IMG/VR virus record: IMGVR_UViG_3300042876_000881
Location: 1 to 29,806 of that record
Reading direction: 5' to 3' (one strand)
Length of the DNA: 29,806 bases
From: a virus
The notes beneath the pieces are model-generated. The model saw only the letters and a program-made list of their open reading frames with translations, did no database searches and was not told the origin of the DNA. Positions 6,805 to 12,993 of this stretch are shown here, one piece after another (position 1 is the stretch's first letter; every line of letters starts with the position of its first letter). The translations under genes were made by a program, and so were the position numbers.

Positions 6805-6993
6805 ATGGTAACTCAAGAGCAGATCACAGAAGCGATCGCCCGTTACAACCTAAAGCCAACGACACAATTCACAGCAGAGCAATTAGCGATTAAGCACCTC
6901 ACCTATCAGGGGAACCGCAAGTTTGAGAGATCGGCGTCCAGTTATAAGCCTGGGCGATCGCACTCACACTCAGACGGCAATTCACCCTGGTAG
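6805..6993 (+). CDS. Unknown small protein (62 aa)
   Basis: ATG 6805 has AAAAGGA nine bases upstream. The first 40 residues (TQEQITEAIARYNLKPTTQF, then TAEQLAIKHL) look like an ordinary helical protein; the tail (about 41-62) is serine-, histidine- and arginine-rich and overlaps a HIP1 octamer, so it may have been altered by a frameshift. I do not recognise the family. A perfect hairpin follows seven bases after the stop. It opens a run of small plus-strand genes leading to the Rad52-like gene. Confidence 0.5.
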   Translation: MVTQEQITEAIARYNLKPTTQFTAEQLAIKHLTYQGNRKFERSASSYKPGRSHSHSDGNSPW

Positions 6994-6999
6994 ATGCGT

Positions 7000-7018
7000 G
7001 TGGGGGCTAAGCCCCCAC
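7000..7018 (+). promoter_or_regulatory. Intergenic hairpin, 8-bp GC-rich stem
   Basis: GTGGGGGC and GCCCCCAC pair perfectly around the 3-base loop TAA. No T-tract follows, so it is not a classical terminator; it sits 13 bases before the next start codon. Confidence 0.6.
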
Positions 7019-7031
7019 TTGAGGCAAATAG

Positions 7032-7241
7032 ATGATTGAAGAGCTTTTATCGCAATGCTCTGTGTTTCGGTTTGTTCTTGATGGTGAGACAGCAGCGGTG
7101 ATTGATTGTCCATCAATGGCGATCGCTAAGAAGTTAGCGATTAACTACAAAACACTGCTTTCACATCTGCACGCATTCAGAACAATCCGCATCCTCTTGC
7201 TGGGCAGAGACTTGTATCCAATACTCAGTAACCCATCATGA
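7032..7241 (+). CDS. Unknown small protein (69 aa)
   Basis: The 69-residue protein starts at ATG 7032, with GAGG upstream and a strong hairpin just before that. It has an alternating hydrophobic pattern (VFRFVLDGETAAVIDCPSMA, then IAKKLAINYKTLL), so it is probably a small alpha/beta domain. Its stop overlaps the next start as ATGA. No family is recognised. The context is a run of small genes upstream of a recombination gene, typical of an early phage region. Confidence 0.6.
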   Translation: MIEELLSQCSVFRFVLDGETAAVIDCPSMAIAKKLAINYKTLLSHLHAFRTIRILLLGRDLYPILSNPS

Positions 7242-7459
7242 AACCTGCTTACATCAGTGACTATAGCGACACCAAGGTAAAACCCGTTCGGTGGATAGTG
7301 CAGCTACGATCCACCGTTGATCCTGGATTGTTTCGGTTGGTCGATCTAGTGACAACCAAACCAAGCTTTCAGGATGCGACTGATTTGATTTTCGATCGCC
7401 TTGGCTATGAATGGGCGATCGCAGGGTGCCGAAAGCCGGAAGACAACTGCGATTTTTAA
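7238..7459 (+). CDS. Unknown small protein (73 aa)
   Basis: ATG 7238 shares ATGA with the stop of the previous gene. The 73 residues contain aromatic and basic segments (KPVRWIVQLRSTVDPGLF; DLIFDRLGYEWAIAGCRK). No membrane segment, secretion signal or known motif is visible. A hairpin follows the stop codon. The gene is supported by coupling; the function is unknown. Confidence 0.6.
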   Translation: MKPAYISDYSDTKVKPVRWIVQLRSTVDPGLFRLVDLVTTKPSFQDATDLIFDRLGYEWAIAGCRKPEDNCDF

Positions 7460-7465
7460 TCCCCT

Positions 7466-7489
7466 TGGCAGTCGGGTTGAGGACTGCCA
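7466..7489 (+). promoter_or_regulatory. Intergenic hairpin, 8-bp stem
   Basis: TGGCAGTC (7466-7473) and GACTGCCA (7482-7489) pair perfectly around an 8-base loop holding GGTTGAG. It is followed by a C-run and the next ATG at 7497, so the hairpin covers the usual ribosome-binding region. Confidence 0.6.
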
Positions 7490-7496
7490 CCCCCCC

Positions 7497-7694
7497 ATGA
7501 AGCACTCCATCTCGAAATCGAATGACCAAGTGATTCTCAGGATTTGGGAACCCGCACTAAAGATAGGCGATCGCACAATGCCAGTATTGTACAAAGCTCG
7601 GTACGTACTGCGAAGTGAAGGAGAAGCGATCGCGCAGCTGGCACTACACAAACGATTGAATCAACTGAATCAACATGAAGTTATCAGAAATTAG
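7497..7694 (+). CDS. Unknown small protein (65 aa)
   Basis: ATG 7497 gives a 65-residue protein (KHSISKSNDQVILRIWEP, then TMPVLYKARYVLRSE). The frame is open further upstream but that part overlaps the previous gene and the hairpin. There is no ribosome-binding site in the usual place; GAGGA is partly inside the hairpin, so start-site access may depend on its folding. It overlaps the Rad52-like gene by 20 bases. Family unknown. The basic C-terminus (LHKRLNQLNQHEVIRN) is the part overlapping the next gene. Confidence 0.55.
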   Translation: MKHSISKSNDQVILRIWEPALKIGDRTMPVLYKARYVLRSEGEAIAQLALHKRLNQLNQHEVIRN

Positions 7695-8511
7695 CCATCA
7701 ACTAAAAGATTGGTTTCCCGCGTCAGACCACAAAAAAAGAAAAGTTCCAGGGGGGAAAGAATGGTGGTATGTCCCTTGGCAACTTATCAGACAGAGACTG
7801 GATCGGGTCTGCCCCGATGAGTGGACGGTCGAATACGGACAGCCATACTATCTTGGTGACTTGTGCCACATCAGTTGCCGTCTGACAATCTGCGGCATAG
7901 CAAGAGAGGGTGTTGGCAGCGCAAAGCTGGAACTGATCAGCAATGAGGGCAACGACATGGCACGGGGAAACCCAATCGAAAGAGCCGTTGCAGATGCGTT
8001 CAAGAATGCTGCCGAGCAGTTTGGCATTGCTGGCTATTTGGACGAACAAACCGACGACAAGACCAAAAAAGCGTTTATCAAATATATGCTTCAGGCGGGC
8101 GACGCCCGCCCAGCGGTGCAGCTACAAAACAAGATGCGGGCAGAGGCAGGTTTACCCGTTCGACCGAAGGCAGTTGACCCATTGCCCGAAAGCTTTCCTG
8201 GCAATCTGGAACGATTCAGGGCGTTAACCAACCTGCTCCAGGTTCCGAAGATGAAGCGGGATGAGTTGATCAAGAGCGCGATCGCATCTCGGTTTCCCGG
8301 TCTAAAATCAACCCAGCTTGCACCGCTGCAAGCACAGAAAGTAATCAGTCAGATATTGATCAACTACGGTGCTCTATCCGTTGGGGAAACGGAAGCAGAA
8401 TTGCTGTACCACACAGCGATCGCTTCTGATCCAAAATTTGAATCGGCTGATGATGAAAGTCTGGCGATCGCATGGTTGGGCTGTTTATCAAAGTTAAAAA
8501 GAGAGGCGTAA
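7675..8511 (+). CDS. Rad52/Rad22-like single-strand annealing protein (278 aa)
   Basis: Residues about 1-125 carry the Rad52/Rad22 signature. A WWYVPWQLIRQRLDRVCPDE segment is followed by strands (WTVEYGQPYY, CHISCRLTICGI), a variable loop, and then NPIERAVADAFKNAAEQFGI leading to YLD. Proteins of this family bind single-stranded DNA and anneal complementary strands; phages use them to repair or concatenate genomes and to recombine. The remaining 150 residues (about 126-278) are helical and lysine-rich and have no motif I recognise. It overlaps the small upstream gene by 20 bases and is followed at five bases by a zinc-ribbon gene. No paired exonuclease or single-strand-binding protein is seen nearby. 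Confidence 0.85.
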   Translation: MKLSEISHQLKDWFPASDHKKRKVPGGKEWWYVPWQLIRQRLDRVCPDEWTVEYGQPYYLGDLCHISCRLTICGIAREGVGSAKLELISNEGNDMARGNPIERAVADAFKNAAEQFGIAGYLDEQTDDKTKKAFIKYMLQAGDARPAVQLQNKMRAEAGLPVRPKAVDPLPESFPGNLERFRALTNLLQVPKMKRDELIKSAIASRFPGLKSTQLAPLQAQKVISQILINYGALSVGETEAELLYHTAIASDPKFESADDESLAIAWLGCLSKLKREA

Positions 8512-8515
8512 AACG

Positions 8516-8701
8516 ATGAAAACCTTCATCAATCAAGATACTGACGAGGCAATGACGAACTTTGAGAGGAGACAGAAATACCCATCGGGCAAGTGTCCTC
8601 TATGCAACGCTCAGGACTGGAGGGCGGGATATGACCCCGAGGAAGGTGTTTATTTTGTTGAATGCGGCGACTGCGAAACCCAATTCCCGGAGGATGAATA
8701 A
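8516..8701 (+). CDS. Small zinc-ribbon protein (61 aa)
   Basis: ATG 8516 has AGAGG about nine bases upstream. The 61 residues hold two CxxC pairs, KCPLCNAQ (about 26-33) and ECGDCETQF (about 49-57), separated by 19 residues, the classical zinc-ribbon spacing. It most likely binds one zinc ion and acts as a small nucleic-acid-binding or adaptor protein. It lies between the Rad52-like gene and a DUF7694 gene with only a few bases on each side, so the three are one transcription unit. The metal-binding call is firm, the biological role is not. Confidence 0.75.
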   Translation: MKTFINQDTDEAMTNFERRQKYPSGKCPLCNAQDWRAGYDPEEGVYFVECGDCETQFPEDE

Positions 8702-8703
8702 CC

Positions 8704-9129
8704 GTGAAGCTTGACTACCGGAAGACCGCAAAAAACTACTTGAAGCAAACTAACAGTGTCCATAGCGCGGCGTTTGTCGAAGTCTCCAAAAGCGACTATC
8801 CAGGCTATGATTCGAGCCACTTAAACACCTGGCGAAACAATCGCTTTTTGGTGCAGGCATTTTTAGAGCCAACTGGCTATATCCGGCTTTCGGTAAACCG
8901 CACAGACGTGAAGGGCTTCGGAAAAAACAACTCTCCGGTCTGGAAGGATGGAATCACTTGGGACGAACTTCAGGAGATTAAAAACCAGCTAGGGTTTGAG
9001 GATAAATGGGCTGTTGAGTGCTATCCACCGCCCAATCACGTTCAGAACGTCTCGAACATGAGACACCTGTGGATACTGCCAGAACCCCCTACGTTTGGCT
9101 GGAGGAACCACAGCGATCGCCAGCCCTGA
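8704..9129 (+). CDS. DUF7694-type phage protein (141 aa), GTG start
   Basis: GTG 8704 has GGAGG 11 bases upstream; no ATG alternative fits as well. The C-terminal half matches the DUF7694 pattern known from phages and mobile elements: ITWDELQEIKNQLGFEDKWA, then VECYPPPNHVQNVSNMRHLW and ILPE. This domain is of unknown function. The N-terminal half (about 1-60) is basic and may bind nucleic acid. The end of the gene and the bases after it carry a 17-bp-spaced duplication of a HIP1-containing 14-mer. A strong terminator follows 12 bases downstream, ending the early-type operon. Confidence 0.8.
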   Translation: MKLDYRKTAKNYLKQTNSVHSAAFVEVSKSDYPGYDSSHLNTWRNNRFLVQAFLEPTGYIRLSVNRTDVKGFGKNNSPVWKDGITWDELQEIKNQLGFEDKWAVECYPPPNHVQNVSNMRHLWILPEPPTFGWRNHSDRQP

Positions 9130-9140
9130 GCGATCGCCAG

Positions 9141-9162
9141 CCGCCAACCATGGCGGTTTTTT
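9141..9162 (+). terminator. Intrinsic terminator after DUF7694 gene
   Basis: CCGCCA (9141-9146), loop ACCA, TGGCGG (9151-9156) and then six Ts. It separates the early-type operon from the portal gene, whose start codon is 18 bases further on. Confidence 0.85.
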
Positions 9163-9180
9163 CATGGGGAACTCTGGGGC

Positions 9181-10692
9181 ATGAAACAAGCCAAGCCCCC
9201 CAGCGCTGACAAGAGCCTCCCCTGTTTTCTGCATCCCCTCTACCTGCGGGTGTGGAACGACTTGCAACTAGTTCAGGATGTCTGGGATGAGCTTAAAGGT
9301 TGCAAGGCAAAATATTTGCCTCAAGAGGAAGCGGAGCCGCCCAAGGCTTATGAGAATCGGTTGGGGCGATCGCAGTTCGATTCCAGGTTTGCACCAGCGA
9401 TCAAGGCTCACGCAGGATTGCTCTCAGACTTCACTCTGTCCGACGATGTCGCCGAATCGATCAAGCTAAATCAGAGCAATATTGACCAGCAGGGAAACGA
9501 CCTAGAAACATTCCTAGCCGAACTGGATGAGATGGTTCTTAGGGATGGAGCCGCCGCGATCCATGTCGAATTTCCACCATTGCCAACCGACGTAGACGGC
9601 AATGAGATTCTGATCACCGCAGCCGATGAAGCGGCTTTAGAGTTGCGCCCCTATTTCGTGGCGATCGATCGCCGGAATATCCTCAACTGGGACGTTGAAT
9701 TTGTCAGAGGCAAGCCCCGGATCAATCAGGTCACGATCCAAGAGACGCACCTGATCAAGGATGGAGACTTTGGGGTGGAAAGCAAAACCTATTATCGAGT
9801 GTTGCGCCCTGGCAGTTTTGATGTTTTCGAGATTGTTGAATACGAGGGCAAGTGGCTTAGAAAATCGGTGCCCGAATTGTCTGGCACAACCAATCTGGAT
9901 GCAGTGCCCTTGGTTTGGTATTCGATCTCTGAGAGCAAAGTCTTCCAAGCGAACCCGCCGTTTCTGAATCTGGCACGGCTCAACATTGAACATCTCCAAA
10001 AACGCAGCTCCCTTAATGAGGTGCTTCACAAATGCAATTTGCCTGTCCCGGTCAGGAAAGGATTGATCCGCACAATCGCCGATCTGCTCAAACCGATCGC
10101 GAAACTTGTCATAGGTCCCAACTCAGTTGTCGATGTGCCCGTCGATGGAGATTTCTATTTTGCTGAACCTACCGGGAATGCGATCGCCGCCACACAAGCG
10201 GACATCGAAAAACTCGAAGGCTCCATGGATCGGGTCAGCTTGAGTTTTCTCAATGGCGGTGAAGCACAGAAAACGGCGACGGAAGTAGTCTTAGACTCTG
10301 CCCAAACCCAAGCCACTCTCAAAGGCATGGCACGCCGCAAAGAAAACGCCATAGAGCAAGCCTTCGGATTTTGGGCAGACTACACCGGGGAAGAGTCGAG
10401 CGGCTCGATCGAGGTAAATGAATCATTGCTACAGATTGCGCCATCGGCTCAGGACATTCAGCTCATCCTGGATGCGATGGGGGTCAAGATCCCTAATCGG
10501 TTGGCTTTAGAGATGCTGCTTCAACGCCGCTGGCTACCGCCCGAAACAGATCTAGACGAGATTATTGCCATGCTTGAGGGAGTGCCCGAACCTGCTCAGG
10601 CGATCGCCCCTATCACCCCACCCCCCGAACCAAATCAACCGCTGGCAACCGAGGCTGATATCCAGGCTGAGGAGATGGCGATCGCAGCTTAA
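9181..10692 (+). CDS. Phage portal protein, DUF4055 type (503 aa)
   Basis: The 503-residue protein fits DUF4055 portals in length and layout: an N-terminal helix with YLPQEE and YENRLGRSQF (about 40-70), then GLLSDFTLSD (about 80-90), a segment LDEMVLRDGAAAIHVEFPP (about 118-136), the RPYFVAIDRRNILNW core and a C-terminal proline-rich tail. Portals form the dodecameric ring through which DNA enters and leaves the head. ATG 9181 is preceded by CTGGGG, a weak site. The tail PPPEPNQP is encoded by a minus-strand copy of the dispersed G-rich motif. It is read opposite to the terminase genes 15 kb away, so the morphogenesis genes are split into blocks. Confidence 0.8.
   Translation: MKQAKPPSADKSLPCFLHPLYLRVWNDLQLVQDVWDELKGCKAKYLPQEEAEPPKAYENRLGRSQFDSRFAPAIKAHAGLLSDFTLSDDVAESIKLNQSNIDQQGNDLETFLAELDEMVLRDGAAAIHVEFPPLPTDVDGNEILITAADEAALELRPYFVAIDRRNILNWDVEFVRGKPRINQVTIQETHLIKDGDFGVESKTYYRVLRPGSFDVFEIVEYEGKWLRKSVPELSGTTNLDAVPLVWYSISESKVFQANPPFLNLARLNIEHLQKRSSLNEVLHKCNLPVPVRKGLIRTIADLLKPIAKLVIGPNSVVDVPVDGDFYFAEPTGNAIAATQADIEKLEGSMDRVSLSFLNGGEAQKTATEVVLDSAQTQATLKGMARRKENAIEQAFGFWADYTGEESSGSIEVNESLLQIAPSAQDIQLILDAMGVKIPNRLALEMLLQRRWLPPETDLDEIIAMLEGVPEPAQAIAPITPPPEPNQPLATEADIQAEEMAIAA
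10619..10631 (-). repeat. Dispersed G-rich motif, exact copy (minus strand)
   Basis: Exact minus-strand copy of GGTTCGGGGGGTG in the portal C-terminal coding region, antisense to the gene, where the plus strand encodes PPPEP. Confidence 0.8.
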
Positions 10693-10763
10693 ACAATGGT
10701 CGAAAACTTCAGGAGCTTGTCAATGGCAATCCATAGAATCACCTAAGTCTACTTGGCTTGACG

Positions 10764-10792
10764 TTGTCACAAATAAGCAAAAAGGACAAAAT
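10764..10792 (+). promoter_or_regulatory. Likely promoter for the small membrane protein gene
   Basis: TTGTCA (10764-10769) and CAAAAT (10787-10792) are 17 bp apart, 36 bases before ATG 10829. The surroundings are AT-rich compared with flanking genes. Confidence 0.45.
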
Positions 10793-10828
10793 GTTTACAC
10801 ACTATGCGCGTGTCAACAGGAGAAAGTA

Positions 10829-11041
10829 ATGCCTGACAAAAATTTTTTAGAAGCAATAAAAATTCTATCCTTGCTCTCTGCATCAACAGTGGGATGTTGT
10901 CTCATGTTGTTTGCCTCACTGCGTCTGCTGATAGCCAGCTTTGAAGCATTGATAAAACTCATAAAAATCAAAGAATTGCTTATTGAATGGATTGAAAACA
11001 AAGATGATTTCAACGAGTACATGAGGCGCGATCGCACGTAA
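10829..11041 (+). CDS. Small membrane protein (70 aa)
   Basis: ATG 10829 has AGGAG seven bases upstream; an in-frame extension back into the portal gene is not used. The 70-residue product has one clear membrane segment (about 14-37, ILSLLSASTVGCCLMLFASL and onwards) followed by a lysine- and glutamate-rich helix (LIKIKELLIEWIENK) and a charged tail. A single-spanning protein of this kind next to head genes could be a holin-like, superinfection-exclusion or other membrane accessory protein; the sequence does not decide. Its AT-rich codons differ from the portal and head genes and suggest separate acquisition. Confidence 0.65.
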   Translation: MPDKNFLEAIKILSLLSASTVGCCLMLFASLRLLIASFEALIKLIKIKELLIEWIENKDDFNEYMRRDRT

Positions 11042-11106
11042 TCTATGGAAGGATTTACCAGGCAAGAGCTTACATAGTATTTATGCGTCAGCAGGGGAAA
11101 TCAGTT

Positions 11107-11358
11107 ATGAGTTTAAAAGCATTGCCGTACAAGTGGGTTTTAACTATCAACTCAACATTGGCTCACGGTTCCGTTGTTCAATTATGCTCTACGACGAACG
11201 AAGAAGATTACAGCGATTGCCTGAATGGATTGGTCTTGAGGCATCGAGCACACATGTCAGCGATAACTATCCCAGCCAAGGAATCTTGGGTATTGCTCAT
11301 GGATTCTGAAGGGCGGATGGAACGCATAGAAGTGCCTTTGTACGCCGATCGCCATTAG
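11107..11358 (+). CDS. Unknown small protein (83 aa)
   Basis: ATG 11107 follows AGGGGAAA at a normal distance, which is why I prefer it to ATG 11083. The 83 residues (begins SLKALPYKWVLTINSTLAHG) include a beta-rich N-terminus, two cysteines (VVQLCSTTNEEDYSDCLNG) and the segment SWVLLMDSEGRMERIEVPLY. There is no membrane segment. I do not recognise a family. A 31-nt palindrome lies 40 bases downstream. It is one of two small genes between the portal and the minor head gene. Confidence 0.55.
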   Translation: MSLKALPYKWVLTINSTLAHGSVVQLCSTTNEEDYSDCLNGLVLRHRAHMSAITIPAKESWVLLMDSEGRMERIEVPLYADRH

Positions 11359-11398
11359 AATGCGATTGAAAAGTGAACTATTGAAGCAAGGCAACGTT

Positions 11399-11429
11399 TC
11401 ACCACAAGTTACGGCGTAACTTGTGGTGA
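11399..11429. repeat. 31-nt perfect odd palindrome
   Basis: TCACCACAAGTTACG (11399-11413) and its exact complement CGTAACTTGTGGTGA (11415-11429) flank a single G. As RNA it gives a stem of at least 13 bp. There is no T-tract right after it, so operator, processing or protein-binding site are as likely as terminator. It is the main structured part of the 334-bp gene-free stretch 11359-11692. Confidence 0.85.
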
Positions 11430-11537
11430 CGAACTGTTTTAGAAAGCTTAAATTGCGCTTTGGGTGTATATCTGCTTAATATAGACGTGTGATGGTTATG
11501 CCTAACCGTCTAGCCTCCTAATAATTTGTTAGGGGTG

Positions 11538-11607
11538 TGGAGCGCAGGGGAATCGAACCCCTAACCGTTGGGTCTCAAGTCCAAGGCGGTTATTAAACAA
11601 ACGCCCC
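11538..11607 (-). tRNA. tRNA-like sequence with a reduced D-arm, anticodon UGA if functional
   Basis: Read on the minus strand, GGGGCGT and GCGCTCC form a 7-bp acceptor stem (two G-U pairs), AGGGG-TTCGATT-CCCCT is a perfect T-arm, and TTGGA-CTTGAGA-CCCAA is an anticodon arm with one A-C mismatch. A 7-base loop would give anticodon TGA (serine). The D-arm region is only about 16 bases with a 3-bp GTT/AAC stem, and the long variable arm expected of a serine tRNA is missing. It could be a degraded tRNA, a phage tRNA-like element or an attachment-site relic. The CCA end is not encoded. Confidence 0.4.
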
Positions 11608-11629
11608 ACTTTTGCGAAACTGAACAAAG

Positions 11630-11672
11630 CTAAAAAAGGGGGGTGGTCTTGTCAGGGCTTGCCCTTTTTTAG
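11630..11672. terminator. Bidirectional A/T-flanked hairpin
   Basis: CTAAAAAAGGG (11630-11640) and CCCTTTTTTAG (11662-11672) are perfect complements, each giving a run of T in one direction. It separates the tRNA-like sequence on the minus strand from the plus-strand head genes. Confidence 0.6.
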
Positions 11673-11692
11673 TTTTTGCCTGTTAGGAAGCC

Positions 11693-11848
11693 ATGACCAC
11701 AGCAGACCAACCATTCAAGCCACGCGGAGCACCATTGACAGCAGAGCAGTTAAAGGCGCTTGCTTTGATCACTCAATCGGACGTGGATAAGGCGATCGCC
11801 ATGGCTCACCCATCAATCAAGCCATACCTGGAGGCTCCACAGCGATGA
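11693..11848 (+). CDS. Small unknown protein coupled to the head gene (51 aa)
   Basis: ATG 11693 has AGGAAG five bases upstream and the frame runs to TGA 11846-11848, which shares ATGA with the start of the minor head gene. The product is 51 residues: a proline-rich N-terminus (ADQPFKPRGAPL), then a helix (TAEQLKALALITQSDVDKAI) and AMAHPSIKPYL. It is probably a real gene on the strength of the ribosome site and coupling. It could be a scaffold or adaptor piece acting with the portal or minor head protein; I do not recognise the family. Confidence 0.7.
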   Translation: MTTADQPFKPRGAPLTAEQLKALALITQSDVDKAIAMAHPSIKPYLEAPQR

Positions 11849-12486
11849 CTGTTGGCATAGGGCAAAGAGAGCAAATAGCCTACGTGCCCAGCGCTGGACA
11901 GTTTCGCAATGCGGCAACGGGACGATTTATTCGACGGACTGAAGTACTCAAGTTCGTTGAGGCTGAGATCTACCGCACCAAGATCCAGCTACAGGGACAC
12001 ACTCGGTTGTTGATCTCAGACACGATCAACATGGCTGAGTGGCAAGTCCGCATGGCAACGTCATTGAGAGAGTCCCATATTCGGATGGCTGCGCTTGGTT
12101 CGGGGGGTGCCCAGAATTTAACCTCTCGCACCTATGGCGCTGTTGGGTATCGGTTGCGTGAGCAGTACGACTACCTCAGCAAGTTTTCTCTGGAACTGGC
12201 AGAGGGGACACTCACCCCAAATCAGGCACTCACCAGAGCGGGACTGTATGCCAACTCTGTAAAGCCGACGTTTCACCGTGCTGAGCAAATCCAGAAGGAG
12301 ACGGAAGGTTTTCGCAGTGCTAAACGCAGTTTGGACGCCGCCGCTCAACATTGCCCTAGCTGTCTGAACTACAGCACTCAGGGGCAGTACAGGGCGATCG
12401 CCAGTGTTGTTCTTCCCGGTGTTGCTTGCGTCTGCCGCCAGTTTTGCCGCTGCACGATTGAGTACAGCAAACTTCCTCCCAGATAG
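11845..12486 (+). CDS. Phage minor head protein, Mu gpF/SPP1 gp7-like (213 aa)
   Basis: The start ATG 11845 overlaps the preceding stop. The first half is helical, with VGYRLREQYDYLSKFSLELA leading into a glycine turn and TLTPNQALTRAGLYANSVK. The C-terminal part (about 165-208) has AAQHCPSCLNYS, then VLPGVACVCRQFCRC, the cysteine-rich signature of phage Mu F-like minor head proteins. These bind the portal inside the procapsid and may travel with the DNA at ejection. It is the expected partner of the portal 1.2 kb upstream. It is shorter than many family members (which exceed 250 residues). The residues GSGGA come from a sense copy of the dispersed motif. Confidence 0.72.
   Translation: MTVGIGQREQIAYVPSAGQFRNAATGRFIRRTEVLKFVEAEIYRTKIQLQGHTRLLISDTINMAEWQVRMATSLRESHIRMAALGSGGAQNLTSRTYGAVGYRLREQYDYLSKFSLELAEGTLTPNQALTRAGLYANSVKPTFHRAEQIQKETEGFRSAKRSLDAAAQHCPSCLNYSTQGQYRAIASVVLPGVACVCRQFCRCTIEYSKLPPR
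12097..12109 (+). repeat. Dispersed G-rich motif, exact copy
   Basis: Exact copy of GGTTCGGGGGGTG, followed by CC, in the sense direction of the minor head gene. Confidence 0.8.
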
Positions 12487-12523
12487 CAAACACCCCTGGA
12501 TCAGTCCGATCTAGGGGTGTTTG
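12487..12523 (+). terminator. Strong hairpin directly after the minor head gene
   Basis: CAAACACCCCT (12487-12497) and AGGGGTGTTTG (12513-12523) pair perfectly and enclose an inner GATC/GATC stem. It starts one base after the stop codon. A short TCATTGCTTC follows instead of a T-tract, so termination is probable but not certain. I see no gene between it and 12689. Confidence 0.65.
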
Positions 12524-12688
12524 TCATTGCTTCAAATCGTCCGACCGACACGGCGCAGCGCACAGGCTTTGAGGTGCCCTAATCACTGTGCCGTGGCTGG
12601 CAAAGGTCGTCTCACATGATGTACCACAGCGTTTACGATCGCCCCTCGGCTCTCATCCCTACTTGCGATCGCTCTACCATTGTACAAA

Positions 12689-12961
12689 TTATTCAACGGG
12701 CGATCGCTCTTGTGTTCCGCGAATCATCGGGGTTGAAAGCATGGTTCTGCAAACATCCGCCTGATGCTCTTTTATTTTCCAGATCTCCGAAACTGTTATC
12801 AGATCGTCAACCTCACGCTCTAGCCGATCAAGCTCTTTTTCTAAGAAGATCCGATATTTGTCAGCATATATTCTGGTAATTTCGCCCACAAGGAAAACAT
12901 ACTCTCCCTCTGTAATCCTCCCTGCTTTTAGCTCACGATCCAGTTGCTCATATTCTTTCAT
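12689..12961 (-). CDS. Coiled-coil protein with SHOCT-like N-terminus (90 aa)
   Basis: ATG 12961 has AGGAGA seven bases upstream, so the longer reading to 13039 is not used. The 90-residue product begins KEYEQLDRELKAGRITEGEY, similar to short SHOCT-type helices that help proteins oligomerise, and continues as a charged coiled coil (about 30-65, YRIFLEKELDRLEREVDDL). It has no membrane segment. It is the last gene of the minus-strand operon led by the HTH protein at 17888 and may act as a cytoplasmic partner of the membrane ATPase. The role is inferred from position. Confidence 0.6.
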   Translation of the reverse strand: MKEYEQLDRELKAGRITEGEYVFLVGEITRIYADKYRIFLEKELDRLEREVDDLITVSEIWKIKEHQADVCRTMLSTPMIRGTQERSPVE

Positions 12962-12993
12962 GCAATTCTCCTGACGCTTCTTTTGACCTATGC

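Noticed and set aside
10565-10828. Extension of the small membrane protein back to 10565
   Set aside because: This part lies inside the portal gene or in the promoter region; the ribosome site marks ATG 10829.
12616-12879. Plus-strand open frame of 87 codons at 12616-12879
   Set aside because: It overlaps the minus-strand coiled-coil gene, which has a good ribosome site; the plus frame has no such support.
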